Positions 1 through 50,711 of a DNA stretch of 64,000 bases are shown in pieces (the stretch's first letter is position 1; every line of letters begins with the position of its first letter). Origin of the DNA: Ochotona curzoniae (Eukaryota > Chordata > Mammalia > Lagomorpha > Ochotonidae). The notes below the pieces were generated by a model. It did not search any database and had not been told where the DNA came from. It saw only the letters and a list, made by a program, of their open reading frames with translations. Made by a program: the position numbers and the translations under genes. The stretch is taken from positions 62,001 to 126,000 of the forward strand of contig NW_024465886.1 of NCBI RefSeq assembly GCF_017591425.1, in the 5' to 3' direction.

Positions 1-37323
<37,323 letters not shown>

Positions 37324-38579
37324 CTGAAACGTAAGAAGTGACTAATTTCCTCACCATTAAATTTTCATGAATGTTTAGCTTGCCATTTAGAGAGGGAGTC
37401 CTCAGGTCAAAAGGGTTATATTTGGGGCCCCTGTGAGAAATATAATTAAACCTATCGTGAAAGCCCCATTCAGACCCAACCTGGCTTCATTGCACTGCGT
37501 GGGAGAAAACCTGCCTCATTTCCCACCCTGCCTGTTGTTGTGGAGGGCTTCATCCCCACTCCGCCCTAAGGGAGAGCCCCTTCAGAAAGGTGAGAAATGT
37601 CAAGCCCAGGGACACTCTGTAAATTACACGGGTAAGTAAAGAAGCCACTCTCCGCCTGCAGTTGAGGTGTTACTGACAAAGCAGCGGGGCCTTAAACAAG
37701 GCAATCAGACTCCAGAATGGGAGCTGGCTCCACTTTTCTACAGCCAACCCTTACTAAACGAGGAAATGGCTGTATTTTCCTGGGAAAATGGAGCTTTCTC
37801 TTTGCAGAGCAAAACTTCTCCATGGGAATGTAGTAATGTTTGCTTCAGAACGAAAAGCAAAAATGATTTCCGGCTCTGAGGTCCCAAAGTGCTGAAACGT
37901 AACATTGCCTGAGAGACTGCATTTTGAGAGGGGGCAGCCGGCATTCTCTGGTTACTTGGGTGATACCAGGCGTGGCGGCACTGACCTTGGCAAGAGGAAG
38001 CGATGTTTTGAAATGGATACCAGGAACACACTTACACCCGAGTGGCTTTTGGCTCTACAAATTGATCTGTACGTGGATCCGACCCATCTAGAATGTACAT
38101 CGATTTTAGCCAAAGCAATAGGTAACACGTTCCAGATGACGACTCGGAATAAACTCCGGTAAAGGTGGTATTCACTGACTTTTCCTGCTTTTTTGGGCAT
38201 GGAATCTTAGCTAAGTTGTAAAATAAGATACAACTGATACCAGTCTTTATATTCAAAAGCATTCATACTGGTGATTTATAAGGAAATGAAATTCAAGCAC
38301 ACTTCATTGCATTTCTAAACTACGAAGATGGCAATGTACAATTTAACATATTAATGTAAATAGAAATCTAAAAATCTAATACTGCTGTTAAAAAACTTAA
38401 TAAACTTATGAATACATTAACCAAAACTATCTGCAAACTTCATATCCACAAAATAAGATGTTTTGAATGAAATTAGAATATATTTACAATTCACTGAGCA
38501 TTTTATAGAATTGAAATAACTAATTTCTACCTAACAAGAGAAGGACAAGAACCCTAATAGGTGGAATCTGGCAAAGATG

Positions 38580-39110
38580 TGGATGGGTAGTTCATGTGTG
38601 AGGTATAAAATGACCTGCACCTCAAACAAACGCTGGGCAAACACATCAACAATAATCTGATAGAAGAGAAAAAACATGTAACAAAAAAACACATCAAGAA
38701 AGAGGGCTGATCACATACAAGGAAATAAAAGTCAGTAAAACACAGATAGGAATAAAAATGTTACCGAATTGGGGAGCAACATCAATAAGTGTGCTAATAT
38801 CAAATACGTGGCTAAGAGGAGTGTAAATTAGCTCAACTACTTTGGAAAAGAATTCACCAATATCCAGTAGAGTAGAAAGTTTCTTGAAACTAAGGCTCAG
38901 CTAATTTACAAGAGCATCCACAAGAAACTGCTGTCCATGCTGAACAAGTGGCAAATACTATTGATGTTAACAGCTCTGTTCATGACAGAATCACAACAGC
39001 AAAACACCAAAGCATTATCAGCAATATGTAAGTTATATATATAATAATTTTAGAATATTCATAAAATGGAATGTTACATAACAGTAAAATTGAACTCATA
39101 TTATTGAAAT
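38580..39110 (+). repeat. Ancient L1 3' end
   Basis: GTGTAAATTAGCTCAACTAC TTTGGAAAAG, AATATTCATAAAATGGAATG and TTACATAACAGTAAAATTGA follow the conserved mammalian L1 3' order (few residues past ORF2: 'gggaatgtaaa..ccactttggaaaac' and 'tattcatacaatggaatac'). It is heavily mutated. Confidence 0.75.
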
Positions 39111-40249
39111 CATATTATTACCCATACGGATTCCCCCCCCACATCTTTAATCTCCTTCCCCATCTCCCCCCACCCGAAAAATTTTGTTGCAATAGTATAG
39201 TCCTTTAGCAACTGACCCAATTTTACAAGGAAAGTGACTTTGACACCATCAATTTCTGCCTTCTTCAGTCCTTCCCTATCTACACAGCCCATCTCTACTA
39301 TTATCCTTCAGCACATTCCTTCTACTATTACCATATGTTCTGATTGTCTGATACTTAGTTCTTCGGTTTGCACTATTAATACTCTTGAAGGTACTTGGGG
39401 ACCTGAGATTTCTATAAATAAAGCACTACTTTCCCTGATGGTAGGAGAGAAGAACTTTTGGAATGAGTTCTACTTTCCATTTCTAAAAATATATTTACTG
39501 AAGAAGTATGTGACATTTTCCCAGTTAAAAATCAGATTTGAACTGGTGGTGGGTTCAGCATGAGGGCAGGCCCACACACTTGCACACCCACAATCAGTTG
39601 TATATAGTCCAGGCACATGTTACAGAAACCCTCTGAAACATGAATGTCCGCGTGCCTTCAGGGAAGCTAAAAGGCATTTGTATCCATCTGCCAACCAGAT
39701 GGACGCAAAGCAAGAGTCGCAAAGACTATGAATGAGGACGACACGAGGACTTGGGCAGCATGCATTTGCCAGCATCGCTGTGCTTCTCCTCCTGCGTCAA
39801 ATCTCACCCCAGGCTATCTGTTCAGTGCACCTGCTACAGTCCTCTCTTCAGATGAGAGCTTGGTCAACCTCTCTAGCATGGCATGGTCCCACGGCTCATT
39901 CTATGCAAGCCTACGTGGTTAAGGTGGCATGTGACACTCCCTAGAGCAACGATGGGGCATAACTCAGTCTGTACCTGGTGCATTATACCTTTTCCAAAAC
40001 ACTCCAAGCATCCAGCAGCTCACTCCCGTGTCCACCATCCCTTCTCCAGAAGCTCGCCTATTTCTCTAAGCAAGCCTTCTCAGACTGTGAAAGGGATGTT
40101 TTCCACCTTGCAGTTTCTGGTATCCAAACCATGCAGAAATGCAAACACAGATTTTCAAAGCTGATACTACCTCTTAACAGTTTACATCTAGTCAAAGAAT
40201 GTTTCTGATTACAATGTGGTCCCTGGTGATATTTACAAGGTAACTATAG

Positions 40250-40267
40250 GATCATATATATATGATC
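40250..40267. repeat. 18-bp perfect palindrome
   Basis: GATCATATATATATGATC equals its own reverse complement. It sits just outside the 3' end of the retroelement at 40285. Confidence 0.95.
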
Positions 40268-40284
40268 ATATGATGTATATAAAT

Positions 40285-41930
40285 TTTTTTTAGTTTTCAG
40301 TGACATTTACATAGTTGATTAGGGTGGGAGAGGTCGAGCATAAGGGGAAAGTGGGTGAGACTTTTGTTTCCAAATTTCCGTTTTCTTCTGCCTGTACCTA
40401 GGGAAAGGGTAGAGGTAAGGGGAGCAGCCATACCCAGCTTCCCAACCACCTCAGTGTCTGGGGATGGGAACAACCACCCAATGTCATTCCAGGGTCCCCA
40501 GTGCGCAGCATGCTCCAAGGGTTCTGCTCGAGTAGTTTTGATAATTCTGAAATGCTGTCGATCTCACTGCTTAAGAATGACGAAATCCTTCCAAGGTCCG
40601 TTGGCTGACACAGCCCACCTTAGAGTGTCCATTTGCCCAGATATTTGCTGTCAACACTTGGCTGGGATAGTTATCCAATTGTTCTGTCCTCCTCCCCCCG
40701 CACTGCTACCAGATGTCCTCTGCAGGCTCCAATGAGCTGCCATATCCTCTCACACCACACGCTTGACCTTCACATTCACCAGCAGGAACTGCAGCCTATT
40801 TGGAACAACTCCCAATTGCCCCCCTCAGGCTCACCCCCACCACTGGTTCCTGTGCTTGCAAGTATGTACAGCAGACTGGTCCAGTCTGTCTCACATATCA
40901 TTCAGTTTTCATGTACATCAACAAGCCACTGAAGCCTAGCTGAACCCAACTGACTCCACTATCTAGCCTACACTCAGGCCGGCGGGGCCCTTCCAGAACC
41001 TGGTTCTTATGCTCACTAGTGGGAGCTGGAGTCCTTCAGAGAGGTACCACAGTTTCCTTTCTGGGCCCACTCCCTTTCCAAGATCTTACACTCTCCAGGT
41101 AGTTCCGCAATCTGGTTTGACAGGATATGCACCTATTCCCAGCACTTGCCAGCTGATGCTGCAGCAAAGTCCAACCAAACCAGCTGATACTACACAGCAC
41201 TTACTCTGGCTCGTGTGTGCACCAGTGGACACACTCAGCTAGTCCAGCCTGGCTCTCCCCCTAACCCAGAACACATGCAGGCCAACACGTGTTGTGGCGC
41301 TGCCTACCTGATTTGCTCCACGTCCCAGCTCTCACAAGTTCCACAGCATGAGAATCCCCCATAAGTCCCCACACTGGGTTCATACCCTGCCCCAGAGTCT
41401 CACATATGCCGGTGGGTGCTGCGGCCCAGTCTGGCAAGGCCTGCCACACTTAGCATTTACCTGCAGGTGCTATAGCCTGACCTGGTCTGCCCCCAGTTCC
41501 ATCTCATGCTGGTTGCTGCTTTAGCCTAACCTAGCCCAGCCCAGCCCAGCCAGCACCCAGTCCGGGCCCTAATGTGAACTGCCTGGCGTTATGGCCCAAC
41601 CCAGCCTGTCCTGAACCTCATCCTGGTTTTCGGATCTGTCTGCAGGTATTATGAGCCGGCCCATCCTGACCTGCCCCAAGAACTGAACCACACATAAGCC
41701 AGTGGATACTGTAACCTGGCCTGGTCTGGGCTGCACCCAACCTTGGTTCTTCTGCTCACCTACAGGGATTGCATCCTGACAAAGGAGTTTCCCAGCTGTT
41801 CTATCAGGTCACCTCCCAGTGCCACACCAGTGGGTCCTTGGCCCAGTCTGACTTAGTCCACTTTCTGTCCTGGCAGGAACAGTGGTCCTACCCAACTGGT
41901 TTGTTTTTGGAGCAAGGAAGGGCATTTCTA
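40285..41930 (-). mobile_element. Lagomorph retroelement 3' end with degenerate tandem units (probable L1 3' region)
   Basis: The 3' part (40285-40750) matches, in reverse complement, the element at 53277-54170: ACATTTACATAGTTGATTAG, TTTTGATAATTCTGAAATGC, TTAGAGTGTCCATTTGCCCA and CCAGATGTCCTCTGCAGG. About 150 bases of the other copy are missing near 40755. The remaining 1.2 kb is GC-rich with imperfect units of about 60-75 bases around 'GCACC..GTGG..CTGCAGCC..AGTCTGG'. Naming it L1 is inference; that it forms a family is seen. Confidence 0.65.
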
Positions 41931-43171
41931 AAGGCCAGAGGATTCCCCAATCCACCTCTTTGTAATTCTGAGTTCAGTGATACGAGCAGATAAGCAAATA
42001 CAGCAACTATGAGTCAAAAAAGGAAGGTGAATAGCTCTTTTAAATGAAGATCTGTGTACCTCATCCAGCAAGCATCACTCTGCACCTAAATCTGCATTGT
42101 GAGATTTGTTCTCTTTGTATAAATATATTAAAATATAAACAACATACGTTGTCATGATGGCAAGGTTCTCCCCATATGCACTGTGGTGCAGTTCTTGCTG
42201 TCATTAGGTTTAGTGAGAAAACCTCTCAGGCACGCAGAAGATTCAATAAATAGCAGCTTTATTTCCCAAGAGCATTGCTCTTCAATTGTAAGAATCCAGG
42301 CATATGTGTTTTTCATTTGTGCCAAAGTTGTTTTTTTATGGATGCAAATGCGCTCCTCCCACCCAAGCTAAAACTGTGTTAGGATGAAGTGCTATGCTTT
42401 GATGACTGTTAGTTATGGATTTGACGGCATTTCTTCCCAGCTTCTTAACAAGCATCATTTGTCTCCCTAACTGCTTCAACTGCAATAAAATCTCAGTGCA
42501 GTGAACAGACGTGGGAAAGAATCAGATACACTACACAATCTTTGCATATGTCTTTATTCCTAATATGTTTAATTTGTATTGGCATCTGAGCACTCACCCT
42601 GCCTGTATTATAATTAGCTATGTGCATTGTCTTTGCAGCCTAAGAAGAGTCTAGGAAGCAGGAGAACATTTGGAGTAAACTGTATGCAGCCTTGTGTTTT
42701 GCACATTGAAATTTCTTAAAAATCAGAAGTTGCAGACGCAACTGCCTTCATGAACCAAGTATGTGTTAGAAATTAGTGAAGCAGGAATAATATAAAATAG
42801 TAAGAAATAGGCTGTTATCTGAAAATAAAACAGAACCAAACAGAATAAAACATACTGCTGGGAAAAATCTCCAACCTACATTAGACTTGCTGACAATTGA
42901 TGATTCCTGGGTGAAGTGTGGGTGAATTGAATTAGATACTGAAGGATGTTAAGGAAGAACAAAAAAAAAAAAAAATGAACCAACCAGGGAAAATCAGGAC
43001 TCAGATTCTTGGCCAGAATTCTCTGATTCTCCCTCAGACTGTAGTCCCTCGCTCTCACCCCTTCACCCATCAGCCTCCATCATGCCAGCACCGTATCATC
43101 GCCCCCAGTAAAACATCTTCAAATGCAATAAAATCCTTATAGCAGAAAATTAATCATTTCAATCTTAGATA

Positions 43172-43462
43172 AAAATTTAATGATTTACTTGAAAGGCAGA
43201 GTCACAGAGAGAGAGAGGAGAGACAGAAATATTTTCCAGCTGCTGGCTCACGCCCCAAATGGCTACAATGGCCCAGGATTGGGCCAAGCTGAAAAGAGAC
43301 TGGAACTCCTTTCAGACCTCCCACATGGGTGGCAGCTTTTCCAGGCACATTAGCAAGAGGTTGGATCAGAAGTTGCTCATTTTAAGACCCAAATCAGCCC
43401 ATCCTGTGTGTTGCCAAGTGCTGTAGGCATTGGCTTACTTCACCACTCAGCAATGCTGGCCT
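43172..43462 (-). repeat. C-type SINE, reversed
   Basis: TTTACTTGAAAGGCAGAGTC, AGAGAGAGAGGAGAG, GGCTCACGCCCCAAATGGCT, ending CACTCAGCAATGCTGGCC. Confidence 0.85.
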
Positions 43463-43869
43463 CTCATTTTAGTCATTTTTAGGTGTACAGCTCAAGGACA
43501 TTTAATATGTTCACATCACTGTGCAATGCCCTCCCTAACTAGCTTCTAATATTTTCATCTCCACAAAACTCAACTCTACCCATTCCCACCCATTCTCCAG
43601 CCCCTCCTTTTGGTGCCTGTCAGCCATGACTCAGCCCTGAAGACTTCCACCTGCAGACAATGCATCTGTCATTCAAAGCAAATCAGGGCAGAACTGAAAT
43701 CTGATCAGAAAACAAAGAGAGCAGAATGATGGTTCCCGTTGTTTTTCTTGATTGGAGACCACATTAGAGGAAGCCTAGTGATGGTTTGCTTTCTTCCCTC
43801 AGTCTTTCTAAAGTTCCGTCATCCCAGCCCAGAAGAACAGTCATAACCTAACCCTTGCCTTTTGGAACA

Positions 43870-43965
43870 TTGGGGGAAGTGAGCCAGCCGATAAGAGAAC
43901 TCTCTCTCTGCCTGACTTTGTCTCTTTGCCTCTCAAATACATAATCAGAAATTTGAAAATAAAAC
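43870..43965 (+). repeat. SINE 3' tail fragment
   Basis: GAAGTGAGCCAGCCGATAAG then CTCTCTCTGCCTGACTTTGT and TGCCTCTCAAATACATAATC. Confidence 0.6.
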
Positions 43966-43974
43966 AGACTCTGA

Positions 43975-44190
43975 AATTAAGTTGTCTGAGTGACAATTGC
44001 AGTACCACTCACTGTGTGATTTTGAGCCAACTATGTAACTTCTTTACTTCTCCATTTTCTTTATCTAAAAAATGATAATAATTGCCTATACCTCTAGTTT
44101 ATGAGAATCATCAATGCAGTCACCCATATAAATTATTTTATTGACTGATACACAGGAAATAATAAGTATTATCCATGATTAAGATTAGAC
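43975..44190 (+). repeat. MIR
   Basis: CACTCACTGTGTGATTTTGA GCC, AACTATGTAACTTCTTTACT, TTATCTAAAAAATGATAATA and a GTATTATCC end follow MIR order. Confidence 0.8.
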
Positions 44191-46790
44191 TGTCATTTAA
44201 TGTACTGACTAATTTTATTTTGGCTTTCAATTCCGTGTCTTTCACTGGTATTTAGGATCAGAATAATTCTGGCATGATCTTTCAAAGATTCAACCTATTA
44301 GAGCACAGTAAAAGATCTCTCCTACCAAAACAATGAATGCCATAATTAATGTTAACAGTACTGAACTTAAGTTAATTTTAAGAGGTCCGCAGTATGCTGA
44401 GGTTACGTCAATTCTCCTTGGCACACCTAGAAAAAATGATTATGCCTTCTAGATGACATTTTATCAATGTTTCTCTCAAGACGTTTTGTCCTCATTATGC
44501 AGCTCATGTGCTGATTCCCACCAGTGTACGGACATCGCTTCTACATCACCGTATTCAACTGTCGGCAATTAAATCAATTTAACTACTGTACAAAAATGTC
44601 ACAAGCCTTTATGACTGCTTATCTCTTCTTTATGGACCTTTAAGCTTAATAGCTTCGGTTGCAATAAATAGGTGATTTCCACAAGTTAAGCTTTCCTTCA
44701 AGGCCACAGCAGGCTATTCAGTTCATCCAAACCATGATGTCATGCCGGCACAGAGCCCATGCTTCCTTGTTCCTCTGCTTGTCCTCTAATTAACAATGAT
44801 GGAGTAGGGTAGGGCCGTAGGGCCGATCACGGTCCACTTTCCTTAAGCAAGGACAATAATCAAAGAACACTGCAGTTCATTGAGGAGAACAAATGTTGCG
44901 GTTTTACTCTGGTCAAGTAGTTTCAGAACAATATACTGGAGAGTTCCATTCAAAACACCCAACACAGTAGTTCACATCATTCATTCCTTTTCCCACCTGT
45001 GAAATGTGAAGGCAGCCAGCCTAGCCACAGAACCCCAGAAAAATGTGACTTCCACGACGAACTCGGCTCACATTCCCCAACCTGCTTCTCCAGTCATCCA
45101 TTTACACAGCCTTCATTCTTCCTCCCACGTCGCCAGTCTGTGGATTCCTCCCGGCCATCCACATGAGCCCACTCTCCCTCCCACTCACACAGAAAGCATG
45201 CTGCACCCACCCACAAGCACCCATCATCCAGGTTCAGCCACCGAGCACCACACCCACATTCATTCCAGACTCCTTTTCATTCCCTTAGGCCAAATCTGAG
45301 TCTCTCACCAGGACATCCTTCATCCTAAACAGCAAACCAAGGAAATTCAAGAAAACACTGTTTTAGGATGTGAGCCAAACTATTTTTGCTGAAAGGGGCA
45401 TGTACACTTTGATTACCCACCCAAAAGATACCTAAGAAGCAAAAAGTTCAGATGTATCAACATGACTATTGTATTCTACAGTAGGAAAAAAAATCACCTA
45501 GAAATGATCACATTTCCTAATAAACACAACTTAGCCCATCTGTCCAAGAAGTATAAAAATATATTTAAAATTAGAAATTAGGGGGGAAAAATCCAAGCCC
45601 CTAATAGCTTTTAATACTCTCACACCTGATCCTGCATCCCTCTCTCCAAGCCCCAGTGACGTGATCAACACCTTCCAGGCCAGAACGCCTCGGCACTCTC
45701 CACGCTCTGCGGGCTGGACAGTTTCTGATGGTCCCGTGCATCTGCTGCAGGGGGTTAGCAGCACCCTTGGCCTCTTCCCACTAGATGCCAGCAGCATTCC
45801 TCCTCCAGTTAGCATCAAACCGAGCGCCAAATGTTGCCATCCATCCTCTAGGGGGCATAACCATTCCAGCTTAACACCCAACCTGAGGTTCAGGAATGAA
45901 AGGACCGTTCCTCCATCAGTGCTCCGGATAAGGAGTCCATTGCCCGTGTCTGTACGTGAAGCCTTACTGGAACGCAGTGATATTTATTCATTTACTGATT
46001 GGCCTTGGCTACATCCTCAGTGAGAGAACAGAGTACCGCTAGCAGCCACTGTGTGACCCCCTCAAAAAACCAACGATATTTACTGTCAAGATTTTAAGAA
46101 AAGGAAAAACAAAAAAAGTTTACTCATCTCTGTCCTAGACCACTGGCTTAAATATTTTTGTGGTAATAAAAAAAAAATTTATAATGAAATCTTCCATAAG
46201 ACTTGCAAGATGTTTCCATTTTTCGCACACCGATTTAAGAGTTGTAGGGTAACTGTCCCTAGTCTCTTCCTTTCCCCTGCCTGCTGAGGAGGTCCTGCCT
46301 TGCCATTCCGGTTTGTGTGATTTTCACAGACGAAAGGTGAGAAGAGAATGCTACCACCCCACCCCCCACCCCAGGAGACCCAGATGAGCACTCTCACTCC
46401 TGGCTTCGACCGGATTTAGTACTGGGTGTTGCAAGTTTTGTGAACCAGCAGATGGGTTCAGCAATGGCAGCCTTGATTCTGACTGCCCGTCTCGTCCATT
46501 GCTGGGTTCCTAACAGACACTGGCAGGGGCAGAGCCCACCTGTACAAGCCCACACAGAGCCCGCTGTTTGAGCTGCTAGATTTTGGCGTTATTTGCTATG
46601 CAGCAATAGATACGTGGCTTACATCAGCCCATTGCTCAGACATCCTGTAATACGGTGACAAGTGGTTTATATGTCTAAGTCCTTCCTATGATCACATGCC
46701 GAATTGTTTTCAGCACATCAGAGGCAACACTTGTTGTTGTCTCAATTGCCCAGAAGCTACTTATTCATGAGATTTATTTTTTCATAGATA

Positions 46791-46850
46791 TAACGTCATT
46801 TTTTGTAATTTTAATTTTGTAATTTTTATAACGTCATTTTTTGTAATTTT
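46791..46850. repeat. 38-bp tandem duplication
   Basis: TAACGTCATTTTTTGTAATT starts at 46791 and again at 46829. Confidence 0.9.
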
Positions 46851-47269
46851 AAGGAGCTTATGAATTAGATTCTAGGAGTCACAGAAAATGCATAATAATT
46901 ACTACAACACAATTCACCAATTCTCACGTTAATGTGATATTACAACAAACAAAACAGATTCAACGTACTTTAGAGATATAATAATATGTCATTTTCAAAG
47001 GATGAAAATGGCATAGTGGCATATAAACAGTAGATTAAACAATGCATATTGAAACCCAAATGGAAGTGTATATAATTGCCTTTAATATTTGTTACTTATT
47101 TTCCATACCATCAGTACAGAAAACACTCCCAAAACATTGAACAGCACACGTGTCAATCCTTATTCTATTTCTCTCATGAAATAGAGGCCTGAGAGCTCGT
47201 GGGGGGTCTTGGACCAGCTCTGTCCCAGCAATCACTGCTCACAAGATCGAGAGATTTCTGTTATTTCAG

Positions 47270-47455
47270 TTCTGACAATGATCATTCAACCAACACATTC
47301 CATCCATTCACTGACTCATTTATCAGCCATTAACTCAAGCAGGGCTTACTTAATCTTCAGTATGTGTTGGGTACTTTTAAGGATACTGAGTCTATATCAG
47401 TAGAGGCAACAGATGGAAAATTCCTGCTTATGGAAATTGTGCAAACGTAGTGCTT
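47270..47455 (+). repeat. L2 3' end
   Basis: ATTCAACCAACACATTCCAT, CATTCACTGACTCATTTATC, CAGTATGTGTTGGGTACTTT and GGAAAATTCCTGCTTATGGA match the L2 pattern 'attcattcaacaaatattt..tgtgccaggcac..tccctgcc'. Confidence 0.65.
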
Positions 47456-47515
47456 AGGGATAAGCACCGGCAAGCTGCAATGCCAGAGCCTGACAATAAT
47501 TCTGTCCACATCTAA

Positions 47516-47632
47516 TTCCCTTTAGACTATTCCCTATCTACTGATAGTGAAGCCACTGAGCTGTTCAACAGAGGATTCCCTTTAGACGGTATAGTTAAAG
47601 CCACTGGGCCGTTCAACAGAGGATTCTCGGAT
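47516..47632. repeat. Diverged tandem duplication of about 60 bp
   Basis: TCCCTTTAGAC near 47517 recurs at about 47577, and GAAGCCACTGAGCTGTTCAA parallels AAAGCCACTGGGCCGTTCAA. Both units end CAACAGAGGATTC. Confidence 0.85.
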
Positions 47633-47689
47633 CAATAAGATCGTATTCATAAAGATCTCTAGGCAGTCAAAGTCGCCCCTTCCAGCACT

Positions 47690-47950
47690 GACACTCCACT
47701 CCAGGGCGCCCGCTCATCCTGGCTGCTCGGCGTCCGATCCAGCTCTCTGGGGAATAAAGCACATGACGGCCCAAGCACTGGGGTCCCTGCCACTCGTGAG
47801 GAAGAGGAGACTGACAGTCCTGGCTCCTGCCCTTGTCCTGGCCCAGGAATGACGTCTGTGGCCATTTGAGGAGTGAAACAGTGCCTGATAGATGCCTTCC
47901 ATCTCCGTGCCGCTGTGACACTGCCTTTCTAACTTAAATAAATACCTTTA
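47690..47950 (+). repeat. C-type SINE, 5' degraded
   Basis: CAGCTCTCTGGGGAATAAAG, GACGGCCCAAGCACTGGGGT and tail TGCCTTTCTAACTTAAATAA. Confidence 0.7.
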
Positions 47951-48027
47951 CAGTTGGAATAATGATTCAATCTTGTAAATTTTCAGGAGTGCAAAATGAG
48001 TTCTTATTTTAGTTTGGCTCATTCTTT

Positions 48028-48344
48028 TTTTTAAGATCAATTTATTTTTATTGGAAAGGTAGATTCACAGAGAGAAGGAGAGACTGAGAGGAAGGATCTT
48101 CCATCCACTGGTTCACTCCCCAAGTGGCTGCAGCAGCCCAGAGCTGAGCTGATCCAAAGCCAGGAGCCTCTTCCAGGTCTCCCTTGCAGATGCAGTGTCC
48201 CAAGGCTTTGGGCCGTCCTCGACTGCTTTCCCGGGCCACAAGCAGGGAGCTGGATGGGAAGTAGAGCAGCCAGGATACACACTGGCATCCACTAGGATCC
48301 CAGCTAAAGCAAGGCGAGGGCCTTCACCACTAGGCTATCGCACC
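48028..48344 (-). mobile_element. C-type SINE, moderately diverged
   Basis: TTTTTATTGGAAAGGTAGAT, CTTTCCCGGGCCACAAGCAG, then AACTGGCATC-like CACACTGGCATCCACTAGGA, ending at the decayed head ACTAGGCTATCGCACC. Confidence 0.88.
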
Positions 48345-49439
48345 TACGTTCTTAACCGCTTCAGGATGTGCTTCTCTTTAGCGGTCATAGTCTGGATTAT
48401 AATGAGAGCTTATCAGTAGAAAAATCACATGTACTTGATATGTCTTCAAAGATGACATATCGGCATTAAAGTCAAAAGCATATTATTAATGTTTTCCCTT
48501 TGCAAATGAAACTGTAATTATAGGATACGTCATCTCCAAGAGATGACAGCTCTTTCTGCCATTGGGTTGAGAAGACAACGGTGAACCATGGCGTTGCTAT
48601 GGTGACAGATGTTTTTATGCTTCATTCCAGAACACAGAAATGTTTCTGGCCTAACAATTCCATGAGAAATGCTGAGAGACAGAGGAGAGAGGTGGGCAGG
48701 GGGTGGAGTTGTTACTGGACATGATACTTACTCTCTGTGGTTATGAGTAAAGGGGAAAAGAACAGCGAGTCGGAAAACTAAGTAATAAAAAAAAAAACCC
48801 TGGAGTGTGATCAGGCAATAATCTGTAGCTTAGGATCCAGTGTCTTCAGAAATGAGTTAATAAGCCAATGAAACTCCTGTGCATCAGGAGTTAGTCCAAA
48901 CAAAGCACTTGAGACAAAGTGATTGATAAGGCCAGTATCCTCTGAGTCACGATCCTCTTGAGTTACATCCCAAGAGGCTTAAAACATGTATCAGAGCCGT
49001 CAGCACTGCTGAACAAAACAATGTCCACCAAACTTCCCAGAGCCCCTCTGTGTGCAGTCCCATGGGCGGCATGGAATACATCAGAATAACATAATCTAAA
49101 GTGAATGGGCATCCTCCCAACCGAATGTCATAAAGTTTGGCTGCTCTTTATTCTTGTTGGGAGTCAGTAGGTATGGCACTTTCTTGATTGGCAGCGATAC
49201 TCATTGGGAATGAAATCAATGCATTTCTATAAATACGAATTTTTTCACAAAGATCAATGTTTATCTCAGAATAAGGGACTACAAGTCAGGAACCACGCTA
49301 AGTGTTCTCGGACAGCTGGCTCACACGGGACAGAGTAATATACCAACTGAAAAACCCATAGTTCATTTGCAGGTGGGATGTTGGGTTCAGCCCTTGCCCA
49401 TGGACTGTGTAACTTTAAGTACGTTGCCTGACTTTCTTG

Positions 49440-49765
49440 AGTCTCAGTGGTCTCATCTGCATTAATACTAAAAGTCCTTGTGCCCTGGGGTGGCCAGGCA
49501 CCTCCTGGGAAGTGGCAGGCTGGCTCAAGTTCTGGGTCCCTGCAGTCCTTGTGCCCTGGGGTGGCCCAGGCACCTCCTGGGAAGCAGCAGGCTGGCTCAG
49601 TGTCTGTTTCCCTGGAGTCCATGTGGGAGAGTTGGGTTGTGTTCCTGGCTCATGCCTTCAGCCTGCCTATCACTGGCCATTGCAGGCATTTGGGAAGCAA
49701 GCCAGTAGATATGAGAGATCTCTTCTCTCTCTCTCTCTCTCTCAAATACATACATTTCTAAAAAC
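49440..49765 (+). repeat. Old SINE with internal tandem duplication
   Basis: The 3' half (TGTGGGAGAGTTGGGTTGTG to CTCTCTCTCAAATACATAC) is SINE-like. Upstream, a unit of about 75 bases beginning GTCCTTGTGCCCTGGGGTGG is present twice, at about 49473 and 49548. Confidence 0.7.
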
Positions 49766-49968
49766 TTCCATTTTGTAACATTAAAATGCAAGTGAATGTC
49801 TGATTTTATTCTTTCTAAATGATCAGATAAAGTATTCTGACAGTGACTAAAGAACATCAGGGTTTTTTGGTAAAATCACTCAACCTTACTTTTGCTTTGG
49901 CAGATAAAACCTAACACCCTGTAACAATTTTCTAAGATATCCATTACTGTAATTTGTCAATATATTTT

Positions 49969-50295
49969 TAAGATTTATTTATTTATTTTTTTTTTATTGG
50001 AAAGGCAGATATACAGAGAGGAGAGACAGAGAGGAAGATCCTCCGTCCGATGATTCACTCCCCAAGTGAGTGCAACGGGCCGATACTATGCCGATCCGAA
50101 GCCAGGAGCCTCTTCCGGGTCTCCCACGCGGGTGCAGGTTCCCAAAGCTTTGGGCCATCCTCGACTGCTTTCCCGGGCCACAGGCAGGGAGCTGGAAGGG
50201 AAGCGGGGCTGCCGGGATTAGAACCGGCACCCATATGGGATCCCGGGCGTGCAAGGCGAGGAGGACCTTAACCACTGCACCACCGCGCCGGGCCC
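49969..50295 (-). mobile_element. Young full-length C-type SINE
   Basis: Reverse complement of the 7244 copy at high identity, ending CACCACCGCGCCGGGCCC. AATATATTTT at 49959-49968 and 50300-50309 is the likely target duplication. It has one extra AGG (GGCGAGGAGGACC) near the head. Confidence 0.92.
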
Positions 50296-50353
50296 TGTTA
50301 ATATATTTTGTAAAGTCAAATGTACAGTGGAAAACTCATTAAGATGGAGAGCC

Positions 50354-50711
50354 TTGGGGCTGGCACCATGGTGTAGCTGGTTGAGCTTCTGCTTGATATA
50401 CTGGCCTCCCAAATGGGTGCTGGTTCAAGTCCTGCTTGCTCCACTCCTGACCCAGCTCCCTGCCACAGCCGGGGAAAGCAGAAGATGGCACAAGTCCTTG
50501 GGCCTCTGCATGCACGTGGGAGACCTGGAAGCAGCATCTGGCTCGTAACTTCTGATTGGCTCAGCCCCAGTCATCGCAGCCATCTGAGGAGTGAATTAGT
50601 GCATGGAAGATCTCTCTCTCTCTCTCTCTCTTTTCCTCTCTCTCTCTCCTCCTCTCTCTGCTTGTGCCTTCTCTCTATAAGTCGGCCTTTCAAATGAATA
50701 AGTCTTTATAA
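50354..50711 (+). mobile_element. C-type SINE with 13-bp target duplication
   Basis: GGGGCTGGCACCATGGTGTA head, GCTGGTTCAAGTCCTGCTTG, long CT run at 50610-50662 and tail CAAATGAATAAGTCTTTATA. AAGATG(G/C)AGAGCC flanks it at 50341-50353 and 50712-50724 with one mismatch. It lies 60 bases from the reversed young SINE. Confidence 0.88.
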
